Source: Cordylochernes scorpioides (lineage: Eukaryota > Arthropoda > Arachnida > Pseudoscorpiones > Chernetidae). From it: a DNA stretch of 64,000 nt. Of the stretch, positions 20,894-30,648 are shown piece after piece. The translations under genes were made by a program, and so were the position numbers. The notes below the pieces were generated by a model. That model ran no database searches and was not told the DNA's origin. It saw only the letters and a program-made list of their open reading frames with translations. The stretch lies in NCBI GenBank assembly GCA_030710605.1, contig CP092879.1:40877669-40941668 (forward strand), read 5' to 3'. How positions within the stretch are numbered: the stretch's first letter is position 1; every line of letters begins with the position of its first letter.

Positions 20894-23183
20894 CAGGGGT
20901 CTCCAAACTTTCCAGCCTTAGGGCCATACTGATGGGGTCTTTCCAGCCTTAGGGCCATACTGATTACTCCAGTAAGTTCCGAGGGCCAAGATGGCAACAC
21001 TGCATATTATTAATTTTCCTGTATTAATTGTTATGTTTATTTGTTATTAAATGTTATTATTAATTGTTGCTTTTGTGTGTGATTTAGCAGAATGGAAAAG
21101 AAGCGAAAAATTGATAGTGAATGCAGAAAATTCAAAGATCAGTGGAACATTCAGTATTTCGTAATTGAGTCCAGTAACAAGGCGCTATGTTTGATTTGCA
21201 ATGAAAGCATAGCCGTTCTCAAAGAATATAACATGAAACGTCATTATGAAACAAAACATTCTCAAAATTACTCAAAATATACAGGAATTGTGCGGACAGA
21301 AAAATTCGAAGCTTTGAAGCGCGGATTGAAATCGCAGCAATCTTTATTTACAAAAGTCAAAACTGAACAAGAGGCGGCAACTCGTGCCAGCTTTCGTGTG
21401 GCTCTTGAAATTGCAAAACGTGGAAAACCATTCACCGATGGAGAAATGATCAAGGAATGCATAATTGCAGTAGTCGAAGAAATGTGCCCTGAAAAGGTAA
21501 ATTTATTAAAAACTGTCAGTATGTCAGCAAACACTGTGGCTCGAAGGGTAGAAAACATCGCTGAAAATATATCCTCTCAACTGTTCGACAAAAATGGACA
21601 TGTTGAGTGGTTTTCTTTGGCCTTGGATGAGTCAACGGATGTGTCAGATACTGCTCAGGTGTTGATTTATATTAGAGGAGTAGATAAAAGCTATGAAGTG
21701 CACGAAGAACTTCTTGATATGTATAGTATTCATGGCACAACTACTGGTACCGATATTTTTAAAGGAGTTGAAATGGCCATTAATAAAAAGAACCTTCGAT
21801 GGAAAAACTTGAAATGTATTACAACTGATGGAGGCAAAAACATGAGTGGGAAAGATAAAGGAGTGGTCGCTCTTGTGTCAAAGGTTGTAGAAAATGACGG
21901 CGGCTCAAAACCATTAGTCTTACATTGTATCATTCATCAACAGTCTTTGTGCGGAAAATGTTTGGATATGTCTGACGTTCTGAAACCAGTCATATCAACT
22001 GTTAATTTCATCAGATCTTTTGGGCTGAATCACCGACAATTCCGACAATTTATTGCAGAGATTGGAGAAACAGACTTACCTTATCATACTGCCGTACGCT
22101 GGCTTAGTTGTGGGAAAGTCCTTCAGCGCTTTTTTGAACTTCGAGCAGTGATCGAAATTTTTTTGATGAAAAGCACCGCCCTCTTACTGAATTACAAAAC
22201 AACGCATGGCTATGGAAGTTAGCATTCTATGTTGATTTGACAAAACATGTGAACGAACTGAATTTGAGATTGCAAGGAGAAAACCAGCATCTTCTGATTT
22301 ATACACTAATATCAAGTCATTCCGGATGAAATTGATACTGTTTCAATCACAACTACGAAGTAAATGTTTTTCACATTTTAAAACATGTGAAATATTCAGC
22401 CACACTACTGAGACTGAGTTTCCTATCGATTTTGCAATCGAAACTTTGAGTGCTTTGAAGATAAATTTTGATACTCGTTTCTCGGACTTTGATGCCATTG
22501 CGAATCAAATTAAGATTTTTCAGAATCCTTTTGATGCTGACATTGAAACCCTAGCCCCGGAACTTCAAATGGAAATGATTGATCTTCAGTGCAGTGATAT
22601 AATTAAGAACAAATATGAAAACTCATCTTTGTTGGAATTTTATAAGAGTGTTCCACTGACACAATTTGATAATTTGCATAAATTTGCTCGTGGGCTGTTT
22701 TCCGTTTTTGGTACTACTTATTTGTGTGAGAAAACCTCCAAAATGAAGTACACAAAAAATGTATACAGATCTAAATTAACTGACGAGCATCTTAAATCTC
22801 TTTTAATAATTGGTACAAGTAAAATTAGTCCACAACTACAAACTATTGTCGGTGGAAAATCTCAATTATATACATCTCTTTAGCATTTCATATGTCATGT
22901 TATAAGGTATGTGTTGTTCATTACTTACAATGTATAAAATGTAAGTTGGATTCATTTCAATAATTTGTTAGTTATTATATGCTGAAGTTAAATTTACTGC
23001 ATAAATTATACATGTCTTTACTCATTACCATTCTGTGTTTCTTTATCCAACTTATCACAAACATTTTATTTGCTATAAAAATATTTGTTCTCTAAAAGGA
23101 GTTTTCAAGTATGTCTCCGCGGGCCGGACAAAATCTGTCTGCGGGCCGGATGTGGCCCTCGGGCCGTAGTTTGGAGACCCCTG
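20894..23183 (+). mobile_element. hAT transposon, 2290 bp
   Basis: Inverted ends CAGGGGTCTCCAAACT/AGTTTGGAGACCCCTG are flanked by an 8-bp duplication CTCTATAG. The empty site is preserved in block B. A short GGGCCATACTGAT duplication lies near the left end. The terminal sequence and the encoded protein fit the hAT superfamily, close to Charlie/Buster-type elements. Confidence 0.97.
21092..22883 (+). pseudogene. hAT transposase with frameshifts
   Basis: The first frame (21092-22222, 376 residues) has a BED-type zinc finger (C33, C36, H51, H56 in CLICNESI...HYETKH), then the RNase H-like core including SLALDESTDVSDTAQV and HCIIHQQSLCGK. The second frame (22326-22883) holds the C-terminal part (LLEFYKSVPLTQFDNLHKFA, ending with the SKMKYTKNVYRSKLTDEHL dimerisation-like region). 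Between them the frame shifts at a run of seven T near 22160 and again before 22330, so the protein is interrupted. It resembles the transposase lineage from which GTF2IRD2- and ZBED-type vertebrate proteins arose. The intact ends and TSD imply recent movement, possibly driven by another copy. A sequencing error in the T run cannot be excluded. Confidence 0.85.
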
Positions 23184-23191
23184 CTCTATAG

Positions 23192-24769
23192 TAAGATAGA
23201 GAGAGATAAAGAGTTTAAATATCTAATTAAATGAATGAATATATCAAGGACCAGGGCTTTTGGAGGCGTTCTGCCTGAAGATGATGAGTTCATCCAAGTT
23301 GGTGTATGGATCGCACATAAAGAAAGAGCATTTAGGTAGAGTCCATGCTCGACTCTGACTAGAGATGGTTGGATCAAATCAAATGCTTTAGGACATGTGG
23401 TTCGACAATAAAGAATGGACGTTTAGGTCGAGTCCATTATGGAATCTGGGTTGGTGTTGTCAAGCCTGAAGGCTTCAGGCTCCATCTATGCCTCACAGTC
23501 ACCATGTGGGGTTTTTCCTCACAGTTCCCATAGTTTTGCAATTTTTAGGTCAAGGTTGGGACATGGTCAGTCTAGGTGGGGTTTTAGGTGATTCGTGGTA
23601 CACTTATATACGTGACAAAAATGCAATAAGGCCTCTAAAATATGAAAAGAATATTCAAAAATACATTTCGATGGTAATCCCAAGAAAAGCACAGGGCATT
23701 CAATGTGTCGAAATTAATTATAAATATATACAAAATATTTACAGGATTCCACAAATCTAATTTTACACACATATGTAAAAGCTTAAATACTTTAATTTAC
23801 TTGAAGAATGTAAAATATGTAAAATCAGAACAAAATAATAAAAAAAGGGAAATGTCTTTTATGTTACACAATGGAAGTTTTTTCTTACACAGTTTATTAC
23901 GAATACAATTTATAGTCGACGAACAGTAACATTATGTTCTTTGCACTCTGAAAACTTTACAAGGTTATAAGAAAACTTGTGCAGATACAACTAGATGGGA
24001 TTTAGTCTGCTACTGCATGACATCGTTTTAGGGTGAATAGAAAAGAAAGAGTTTGATTTTGAAGCAGCTTTTTTATATAGATTTTCATAAATATGATTAA
24101 TATTTATAATGGTGAAAGTGACTAGAAAGGTAAAATTTCTATTTTCTAGTGTAAACTGAGTGATTCAGTTTGAAAACAGAGGAAAGAATATATATATTGA
24201 AAAATAATATTTTGATACAGTATTTAATCAATATACTTTACAATTCAGCTTTTAGAGTCATTTTATGAAAGCAAAATTATATGTAAAAATGTTTTAGCGC
24301 ATTTTTCAAGTTTATAATCTTCATAAAAAAATTCTATGTTTTCTAAAAATGGAAGTTTTTTGCGCAAAATAGTAAGACAATTTAAATTAAGTAACACTAA
24401 AAATATTCCCATCCCTGGACACTTTTATTTTTCCGTTTATCATTACTCTTCACAATTCATCCTTTCATACTTCATCCCTAAGGTTAGAAATAATCGTTAT
24501 TTCTCCTTAAAATAAATTTCGATTTTTCGTTCAAAAGAAACACATGCGGGATAATTTTCAAATGTCGTTTTACTACTATGTGTTGTAAGAATATAACCGC
24601 AGGAAAAGATATATTGTGAGAAAAAGCGAAGAGGAGGAATTTATTTTATTGGTTGAAATTGTTAAATAAATCTAAGCTACACAATAAATACTCCAGCAAC
24701 CATATTAAAGCGTCCCATCCCTTTGCCCCACTTGGTATATTAAATAAATTCCTTTAAAAAATATCATTT
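23192..24769. other. Spacer between hAT and GR2
   Basis: No gene is assigned. From 23250 to 23620 the composition is balanced, with a palindrome GCCTGAAGGCTTCAGGC (23466-23482) and a duplicated motif around GGTCGAGTCCAT. Small frames on both strands are not convincingly conserved in block B. From 23700 it is AT-rich. Confidence 0.4.
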
Positions 24770-25836
24770 TTATTTAAAATGCGAGATTTCAGTAGGAAAA
24801 GGTACCAATAGGGAATAAGTTAGCACAAAACAGAAGATGGTGAAGAAAGACTTGAGGTTGATGTCTATGTAGTAGCCTGCGGTGACAGCTAGCCTTGGTT
24901 TCACCACATCGAACGTCATAGCCAGGTACCTAGTTGATGAGCATATCAGAATTTGGTCCTTCAATAGAATCTCCAGAAACTGCTGGGAGGCATTCGATAA
25001 CATTTCTCCCGATAGAAAGATCAGGAACATGATGAGTGAAACATAAGCTTCAACTGTGTATAAAACTATTTTAAAATTAAAAGGATATTTAACCATGTTT
25101 TGAATGTATAAAAAGCTCAGGAAATTAGCCAATACATATATAAATATAGGAATAGAGAAAATATCATCAATTTGTTTGATTATATCGTTCCGTATTCTAA
25201 GATATTTTTTAAGGATTGCATCCAGGGATTTATTATAATTGTAGGAATCAACTTCATCGTTGAGATTCAAAAGATGGATATTCCTCGGGCAAGAAGAAAT
25301 AAATAAGTTTGAATAGAAGACAATCCAAAAAGCACCATGATCGCTGATACTATAATATTAAAATTCATAATAGTGTAAGAATGCCACATTGTAATAATAT
25401 AAACACCATTAACTATAATATATCCAATCAATAAAATTGTAAATATAATGGAATAATTCTTTTCTAAGAAAGACTTCTTATTTACATATTTACAAAAATA
25501 TTGATTTCTTAAAATAAATTTGAGTACATTCGTTTTAGATCGGCAAACAATTATGATAAAGAGGACAATAAAAACCTTTAAGAATTCGGTGATCTTGACA
25601 CCAGGGCTGTAATCCACGAAGATCCAGGTGAGAGGTTCCTTCAAAAGAAAGAGAATGACCCAGGACCAAAAGTAGATGGAGTTTAAGGTCTTGTAAGGTC
25701 CAAGAGAGAAACATTGGGTTCCTGTGACCAATAGTTTGAGATACCATCGAAGAAGAACCTCTTCTAGATCAGACGTCATAACTGTCCAAGCAAACATCAT
25801 TGATTGGATCTTGTTGTGTTGCCATAGAGTCAACAT
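24770..25836 (-). pseudogene. Gustatory-receptor-like gene GR2, one frameshift
   Basis: This is a minus-strand single-exon receptor of the same family as GR3. The N-terminal frame (25836-25267) includes LLKEPLTWIFVDYSPGVKI and three hydrophobic segments; homology with GR3 suggests the true start is the MMF at about 25800. The C-terminal frame (25270-24770) ends with STRYLAMTFDVVKPRLAVTA and SYSLLVPFPTE. The two frames are offset at about 25265, where AGATTCAAAAGATGG is shorter than the equivalent in GR1. Apart from this single break the receptor would be about 340-355 residues, normal for the family here. It may be a recent pseudogene, a sequencing error, or a polymorphic allele; block B's copy is only partly in view (63845-64000). 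Confidence 0.75.
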
Positions 25837-26233
25837 AGATAAATTAGGCTTATTCTCTAACTTAATGATGAAACTATTATCTATTGTGCCCGAAATAACT
25901 TGAAGCTGATAAAAGCAAAATTGCCTTTTGTTAATCGTTAATAATAACCTTGATGCGCTTTCACTCTTTAAATATGTAAAAAATATCTACTTAAGAAAAT
26001 TTAAGATAAAATCATAGCTAAAAATTAATATAATTAAGAATGATTCCTTATAATTTTTATACATTCATGCATATTTTTGCTATACCAACATTTGAAACAT
26101 TATATTTATATTGGCAAGAAAAGGAATATCCTGATTGTGCATCTGACAGCATGTGCCATTGTCGGAATAAAAATCAACTAATCATTGATTATCAATTATT
26201 CAGAATTAGTCAAAAATACTTATTTTTGATTAA
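25837..26233. other. AT-rich 5' flank of GR2
   Basis: No gene is seen. Any promoter of GR2 would lie here, but no element could be assigned. Confidence 0.5.
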
Positions 26234-26488
26234 TCAAGAAAAGTTAACCACGTATGCGTTTTCGAGTTGGCCCTCGTCAGCGTGGTGAAAGCTGTACTTA
26301 AACGACCAGAAAAAACTACACGAGCAGGAGATGCCTTTTTTTAATTTATCCACTTGATCCCAGTACAATTTGAAGGCTAAATCTATATCTAAAATATAGA
26401 TGGAAATTTTGGCGGGAGAATATGGATCTACAAATACAAGAATTGCCTCTCCCGTCAACATCAAAGCTATACGCCATCTATTGACCAT
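26234..26488 (-). pseudogene. Receptor-like fragment, minus strand
   Basis: An 84-codon frame contains LTGEAILVFVDPYSPAKISI, which resembles the LLKEPFTWIFVDYSPYVKI segment near helix 2 of the GR genes. The rest does not align clearly. No other GR domains are adjacent. It is paired in inverted orientation with 26627-26710. Confidence 0.4.
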
Positions 26489-26626
26489 CGCCTCAAACTA
26501 GCGGCCTCGGGTTGGTGACAAAGCCATAACACTAGCTTTGTTGAACTGAGAACTGAGAGATAATGGTTTCTGCTAATGACCATCGTGGACAAGGGATTTC
26601 ATGGAATCTAGCTTTGACATATATTT

Positions 26627-26710
26627 TGATAGGAGAGGCGACCTTTGTATTTGTAGATCAATATCCTCCTGGGAAAATTTCCATCTATATTTTAACCATA
26701 GATTTGGCCT
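26627..26710 (+). pseudogene. Receptor-like fragment, plus strand
   Basis: The plus frame reads LIGEATFVFVDQYPPGKISI, then YILTIDLA and a TAG stop. It is a clear homologue of 26234-26488 in the opposite direction. A third, more decayed trace (GATATGAGAGGTGACCTTTA) is near 28820. Confidence 0.45.
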
Positions 26711-27054
26711 AGTCACTTTGAAAGCTAAACACCTATTTGGCAAATTGTGAAAATTCCATTAGATCCCTTGTGGTTCTCTTGGAATAAAAATGTAAAGAAT
26801 CTTGAAAACAGATCACTTTGTTTTTAAGACATTATAAATTGAGAAAGAAATACTTGATTCTATATTGGCGGGAAGAAGAAAGAAAATGAAAGACTTACAT
26901 ATGTATTTATATATTAACAAAAGGCTTATGCCAATCAAAAGCAGAACAAAAATGGATTTATAGAGTAAAGCGGCACAATTTGGCGATCGACTTCACAGAG
27001 TTGTTGTAAAAATTTTTTGAAAAACAATAAAAAAATATATTTATAGCATATATC
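26711..27054. other. 3' flank of GR3
   Basis: AT-rich, no gene seen. On the minus strand AATATATTTTTTTATTG lies just after the GR3 stop. Confidence 0.5.
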
Positions 27055-28086
27055 TTATTTATAATATGTCGCCTCAGTAGGAAATGGTACCAGCAGTGAA
27101 TAAGAGAGCACAAAACATAGGATGGTGAAGAAAGACCTGAGGTTGACCTCCATGTAGTAGCCCGCGGTGACAGCCAGTCTTGGTCTCACCACGTCGAGCG
27201 TCGCAGCCAAGTACCTAGTTGAGGGGTAGATCTGACTGCAGTCGCACAGAAGGATCTCCAGGAACTTCTGGCTAGCATTTGATAATATCTCTCCTAACAA
27301 AAACATGATGAACATGATAACAGAAAGATGAGCTTGAACTGCATATAAAGCTATCTTCAAATTTATTGGATATTTCCACATATTTAGAATATATAAAAAG
27401 GAAAGGAAATTAGCGAAAACAAACAGAAATATTGGGACCGAGAATATGACATCAATAGGTTTTATAATTTCATTCCTTATTCTAAGATATTTATTAAATA
27501 AAATATCAATAGTTTTATATTTATTGAAGCATTGTATTTCATTAAGGAGATTCAAGAGAATGGATATGGCTCGTGCAAGAAGAAATAAGTAAACAAGAAT
27601 ACATGGCAAGCCAACAAATATTATGAACGCTAATGCTATATTATTAAAATTGATAAGAGTATTCGAATGCCATAATGTTACAATATAAATAATATTTACT
27701 ATAATATTTACGATAAATAAAATAGCATATAGGATACAAAAATATTTTTCAGGAAAAGATTTCTTGACAACATTTTTATAAAATATCGGGTTTTCAAGAA
27801 TTGATTTCAGTATATTAGTTTTAGAATGGCAAATAATTATAAAAGTGATAATAATAGAAACCTTTAAGGATTCGGTGATCTTGACATAAGGGCTGTAATC
27901 CACGAAGATCCAGGTGAAAGGTTCCTTCAACAGGATGATGATGACCCAAGCCCAAAAGTAGATAGAATTTAAGGTTTTATAATGTCCAAAAGAGAAACAT
28001 TGAGTTCCTGCGATCAGAAGTCTGAGATACCATGGGAGATGGCCCTTTTCTAGATCAGACGACATCTCTGACTTATCAAACATCAT
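27055..28086 (-). CDS. Gustatory-receptor-like protein GR3, intact
   Basis: A complete 343-residue single-exon frame on the minus strand. Hydrophobic segments lie at about 38-56, 70-87, 115-137, 148-171, 211-233, 240-264 and 315-334, giving seven helices. Loop motifs shared with GR1, GR2 and GR4 include GTQCFSFG (27-34), FVDYSP (61-66), YLRIRNEIIKPID (200-212), GEILSNASQKFLE (265-277) and STRYLAATLDVVRPRLAVTA (289-308). The ending LSYSLLVPF occupies the position of the TYxxxxxQF motif of insect gustatory receptors. Members of this superfamily are thought to form ligand-gated cation channels in chemosensory membranes. It is the only unbroken receptor in the window. The start is the first of two Met codons, and homologues begin at the same place. 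The ligand is unknown. Confidence 0.8.
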   Translation of the reverse strand: MMFDKSEMSSDLEKGHLPWYLRLLIAGTQCFSFGHYKTLNSIYFWAWVIIILLKEPFTWIFVDYSPYVKITESLKVSIIITFIIICHSKTNILKSILENPIFYKNVVKKSFPEKYFCILYAILFIVNIIVNIIYIVTLWHSNTLINFNNIALAFIIFVGLPCILVYLFLLARAISILLNLLNEIQCFNKYKTIDILFNKYLRIRNEIIKPIDVIFSVPIFLFVFANFLSFLYILNMWKYPINLKIALYAVQAHLSVIMFIMFLLGEILSNASQKFLEILLCDCSQIYPSTRYLAATLDVVRPRLAVTAGYYMEVNLRSFFTILCFVLSYSLLVPFPTEATYYK

Positions 28087-28411
28087 TGATTAGATCATTA
28101 GGGTCATTGTGACCTAAACAAATTTGTTTACCAACTTATTGTTGCCATAGCGATCATAGCTTCTTTTGTCTTTCCAGAAATCGAAAGTGCTAAAAATAGG
28201 TTACACCTCGATATTTTTTAATGATTAACTTAATTGTATTGCTTTATAAATATATCTTAATTATATAAAATAAATTTATTAGTGAAAATATGTGGATTTT
28301 AGATTAAGAATATAACACATGATTTTGAAATATTATAAAAGAAGAGGTATACTATTGCGAAGATAGAATTTTTTCCCGAAGGATATTGATCTTCAAAAAT
28401 AAAGTTCACAT
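28087..28411. other. 5' flank of GR3
   Basis: AT-rich, no gene seen. The segment includes CAAATTTGTTTACCAACTTA, which resembles the region upstream of GR1 (TCTGTTTACCAACATAATG near 15375), so the upstream region was duplicated with the gene. Confidence 0.45.
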
Positions 28412-28422
28412 ACACCATATAG

Positions 28423-28767
28423 TATAAAATAAAAGGACTTAAAAGCGCGAATGTTTCTTTTAAACATAATACAAATTTCTACTGTCCTTACTGCAATGAA
28501 AAAATATATTGGGAGGGCTTGGCTCATCAGTGGTGAACCCTCCCAGCGGTTTCGCCAATTTAATCCACCAGACCGCTTCTCAGAGCTCTAATACTGTATT
28601 GGATCATTCTGCTTTTGTCTGGTGGATTAAATTGGCGAAACCGCTGGGAGGGTTCACCACTGATGAGCCAAGCCCTCCCAATATATTTTTTCATTGCAGT
28701 AAGGACAGTAGAAATTTGTATTATGTTTAAAAGAAACATTCGCGATTTTAAGTCCTTTTATTTTATA
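28423..28767. mobile_element. Large hairpin element, 151-bp arms
   Basis: Arms 28423-28573 and 28617-28767 are reverse complements with only one mismatch seen (near 28445), around a 43-base loop. The direct repeat ACACCATATAGT flanks it (28412-28423 and 28799-28810). The arms contain TTTCTACTGTCCTTACTGCA, like the smaller hairpins at 17613 and 20002, and the right flank has AGATGGCGCG. The predicted RNA is a very long stem. There is no coding capacity. Confidence 0.9.
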
Positions 28768-28810
28768 TGCATAGATGGCGCGTTATTGCTTTGTGTTAAC
28801 ACCATATAGT

Positions 28811-29165
28811 GTTACTTTGATATGAGAGGTGACCTTTATTTTGATATATAATTGGGCATATGTATTTTTAATGACTTTCATAGATAATTATATTCTTCCT
28901 GCTTCCTCATAGAGTTCATATTACTGTTTTCATTTTCTTTTAATCATTCAAATATTTCCATATACATATATTCAACTTATTCAAGTTTTAATATCATATC
29001 TGTTGAAGGTCTTTTAGGCCCGAAGCTTGTATTGTCATGGTATAAAAGGAAGTTTTCAGAAGATAACTTTTTCATATCTAATATTTAGGATTATGATAGA
29101 CTATGTTTAAAAAAATAATTATGTATAAATACTTTGAAATATCAAATGTATAGGTAAACCAAATT
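28811..29165. other. AT-rich 3' flank of GR4
   Basis: No gene is seen apart from the decayed receptor-like trace near 28820. Confidence 0.5.
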
Positions 29166-30044
29166 TTATTCTGGAATTAAATTTATTTGCGTAGGGAAGG
29201 GTATAAGCAGAGAGTAGGACAGCACGAAACATAAGCTGGTGAAGAAAGACCTGAGGTTGACTTCCATGTAGTAGCCCGCGGTGACAGCCAGTCTTGGTCT
29301 TGACACGTCGAGCGTCGCAACCAGGTACCTAGTTGAAGGGTTGATCAAGGTACGGTCGTAGAGCAGGAGCTCCAGGAACTCTTGAGAGGCGTTTGATAAC
29401 ATCTCACCAGACAGAAAGACGAGAAACAACATGAAAGATAAATATATATTAATGATATACGACATAATTTTGATATTAAATGGATATTTTCCCATGTTCA
29501 ATATGAACAAAAAACTAATAAAGTTACAAAATACAAAAATGAAAAGTGGAACAGAAAAAATATTATCTATTTGTTCGAATATTTTCTTCAGGACATCAAT
29601 ATAGTTTTTCATTATTTTATTTAGATTTTGATCATTGTTTAGTAGTTTCAGTTTTTCATTAAAGTTGCAGATTATTGAAGTGGTTCGAGCAAGTATAAAC
29701 AAGTAAACCATGAGACAAGTTAAACTGAAAAGCCCGAGAAATACTATTATCATATTCATAATATTTATAAGTGCAGTATTCCAAAAAATAAATATGAAAA
29801 AAGGATGTATTATTAAAGAAACAGTCAATAAAATGGTAAAATATAATGGATAATATTTTTCAAAGTATGATATTGTATTAAGGTTCTTAAAAAAGAGTGG
29901 ATTTTCAAGAATAAATTTGAGAGCATCACTTTTAAGATGGCAGTATACAACAATAAATACAGTAATGAGAACTTGTATGAAATGTACAAACTTGATGCCA
30001 AGTGTATAGTCCGTGAAAGGCCAGGTGGCTATTTCCTGTCCAAG
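29166..30044 (-). CDS. Gustatory-receptor-like protein GR4, N-terminus in gap
   Basis: The minus-strand frame runs from the assembly gap to a stop at 29166, giving about 293 residues in view. It starts in LGQEIATWPFTDYTLG, the counterpart of LLKEPFTWIFVDYSP in GR3, and keeps six hydrophobic segments and the C-terminal motifs STRYLVATLDVSRPRLA and SFFTSLCFVLSYSLLIPF. There is no internal stop or frameshift. The central loop (KLKLLNNDQNLNKIMKNYID) is diverged from the others. About 50 N-terminal residues with the start and first helix must lie in or beyond the N run, so integrity cannot be judged. Confidence 0.75.
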   Translation of the reverse strand, partial: LGQEIATWPFTDYTLGIKFVHFIQVLITVFIVVYCHLKSDALKFILENPLFFKNLNTISYFEKYYPLYFTILLTVSLIIHPFFIFIFWNTALINIMNMIIVFLGLFSLTCLMVYLFILARTTSIICNFNEKLKLLNNDQNLNKIMKNYIDVLKKIFEQIDNIFSVPLFIFVFCNFISFLFILNMGKYPFNIKIMSYIINIYLSFMLFLVFLSGEMLSNASQEFLELLLYDRTLINPSTRYLVATLDVSRPRLAVTAGYYMEVNLRSFFTSLCFVLSYSLLIPFPTQINLIPE

Positions 30045-30144
30045 NNNNNNNNNNNNNNNNNNNNNNNNNNNNNNNNNNNNNNNNNNNNNNNNNNNNNNNN
30101 NNNNNNNNNNNNNNNNNNNNNNNNNNNNNNNNNNNNNNNNNNNN
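30045..30144. other. Assembly gap, 100 N
   Basis: Exactly 100 N, a usual placeholder for a join of unknown size. A receptor gene is cut on the left and a Gypsy gag on the right. Confidence 1.
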
Positions 30145-30541
30145 ACCAAGCCCTAGGTACGAGTTCCAACCCAGAAATTTCCAACCTAGACCGCAGCAGC
30201 CGAAACAAGTGAACGGAAGACGCGATACTAACGAATGGCGAACCACGGAAGGTAAGCCAATCTGTTTCCACTGCGGACGCCCTGGCCACGTCGTGCGTTA
30301 CTGCCGTGACAGGAGGAGAGAATATGAAGGAGAACAAACTTGGAATTACAAACAGAGAGATAGGCAAGAGCCTAGAACATTCTATAATTCTCGGAGCAGC
30401 CAAGAGCCCAACGACGACCTGCCAAGAGAAAATATACGCCGCTACCGAAGCCCCTCTCCTTACACTGGCCGAAAAGGACAACATTCGTCTCCTAATAGAA
30501 GACCCAGCCAGTCGCCTCGCCGTTCCCGTCAGGAAAACTAG
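30145..30541 (+). pseudogene. Gypsy-2 gag C-terminus
   Basis: The open frame leaving the gap contains a CCHC zinc knuckle (CFHCGRPGHVVRYC, encoded at about 30261-30302) followed by an Arg/Ser/Pro-rich tail ending SPRRSRQEN. This is the nucleic-acid-binding end of gag. The capsid part is in or beyond the gap. Confidence 0.85.
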
Positions 30542-30648
30542 AAGATGCGTCCTATTTTGGAGGTAAGGCCGCAAAATTTATAAATCTTCCCATATCGACT
30601 ACATTAGAATTAAAAGAAAATTACATAGACATTAAAATAGAAGGAAAA

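Larger units (their letters stand above)
3408..24928 (+). repeat. Duplicated block A (partner 35173-64000)
   Basis: The sequence aligns in order and orientation with block B. Matching landmarks include Gypsy ATG region/35173, four-helix ORF 8814/40578, MITE 13669/51046, GR1 14305/51681, exon-like block 20620/62012 and GR2 24770/63845. Differences are scattered substitutions (only three seen in the roughly 1.1 kb around the four-helix ORF) plus about eight insertions or deletions, mostly transposons. The block continues beyond the window: its left part would lie upstream of the Helitron, and B runs off the right edge. True duplication and unmerged haplotypes are both possible. Confidence 0.92.

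Noticed and set aside
29166-30149. Start of GR4 inside the N run
   Set aside because: The apparent Met and X residues come from translating N bases and the sequence beyond the gap; the true N-terminus is not in the window.
29932-30574. Other frames spanning the gap
   Set aside because: They only join unrelated sequence through N.
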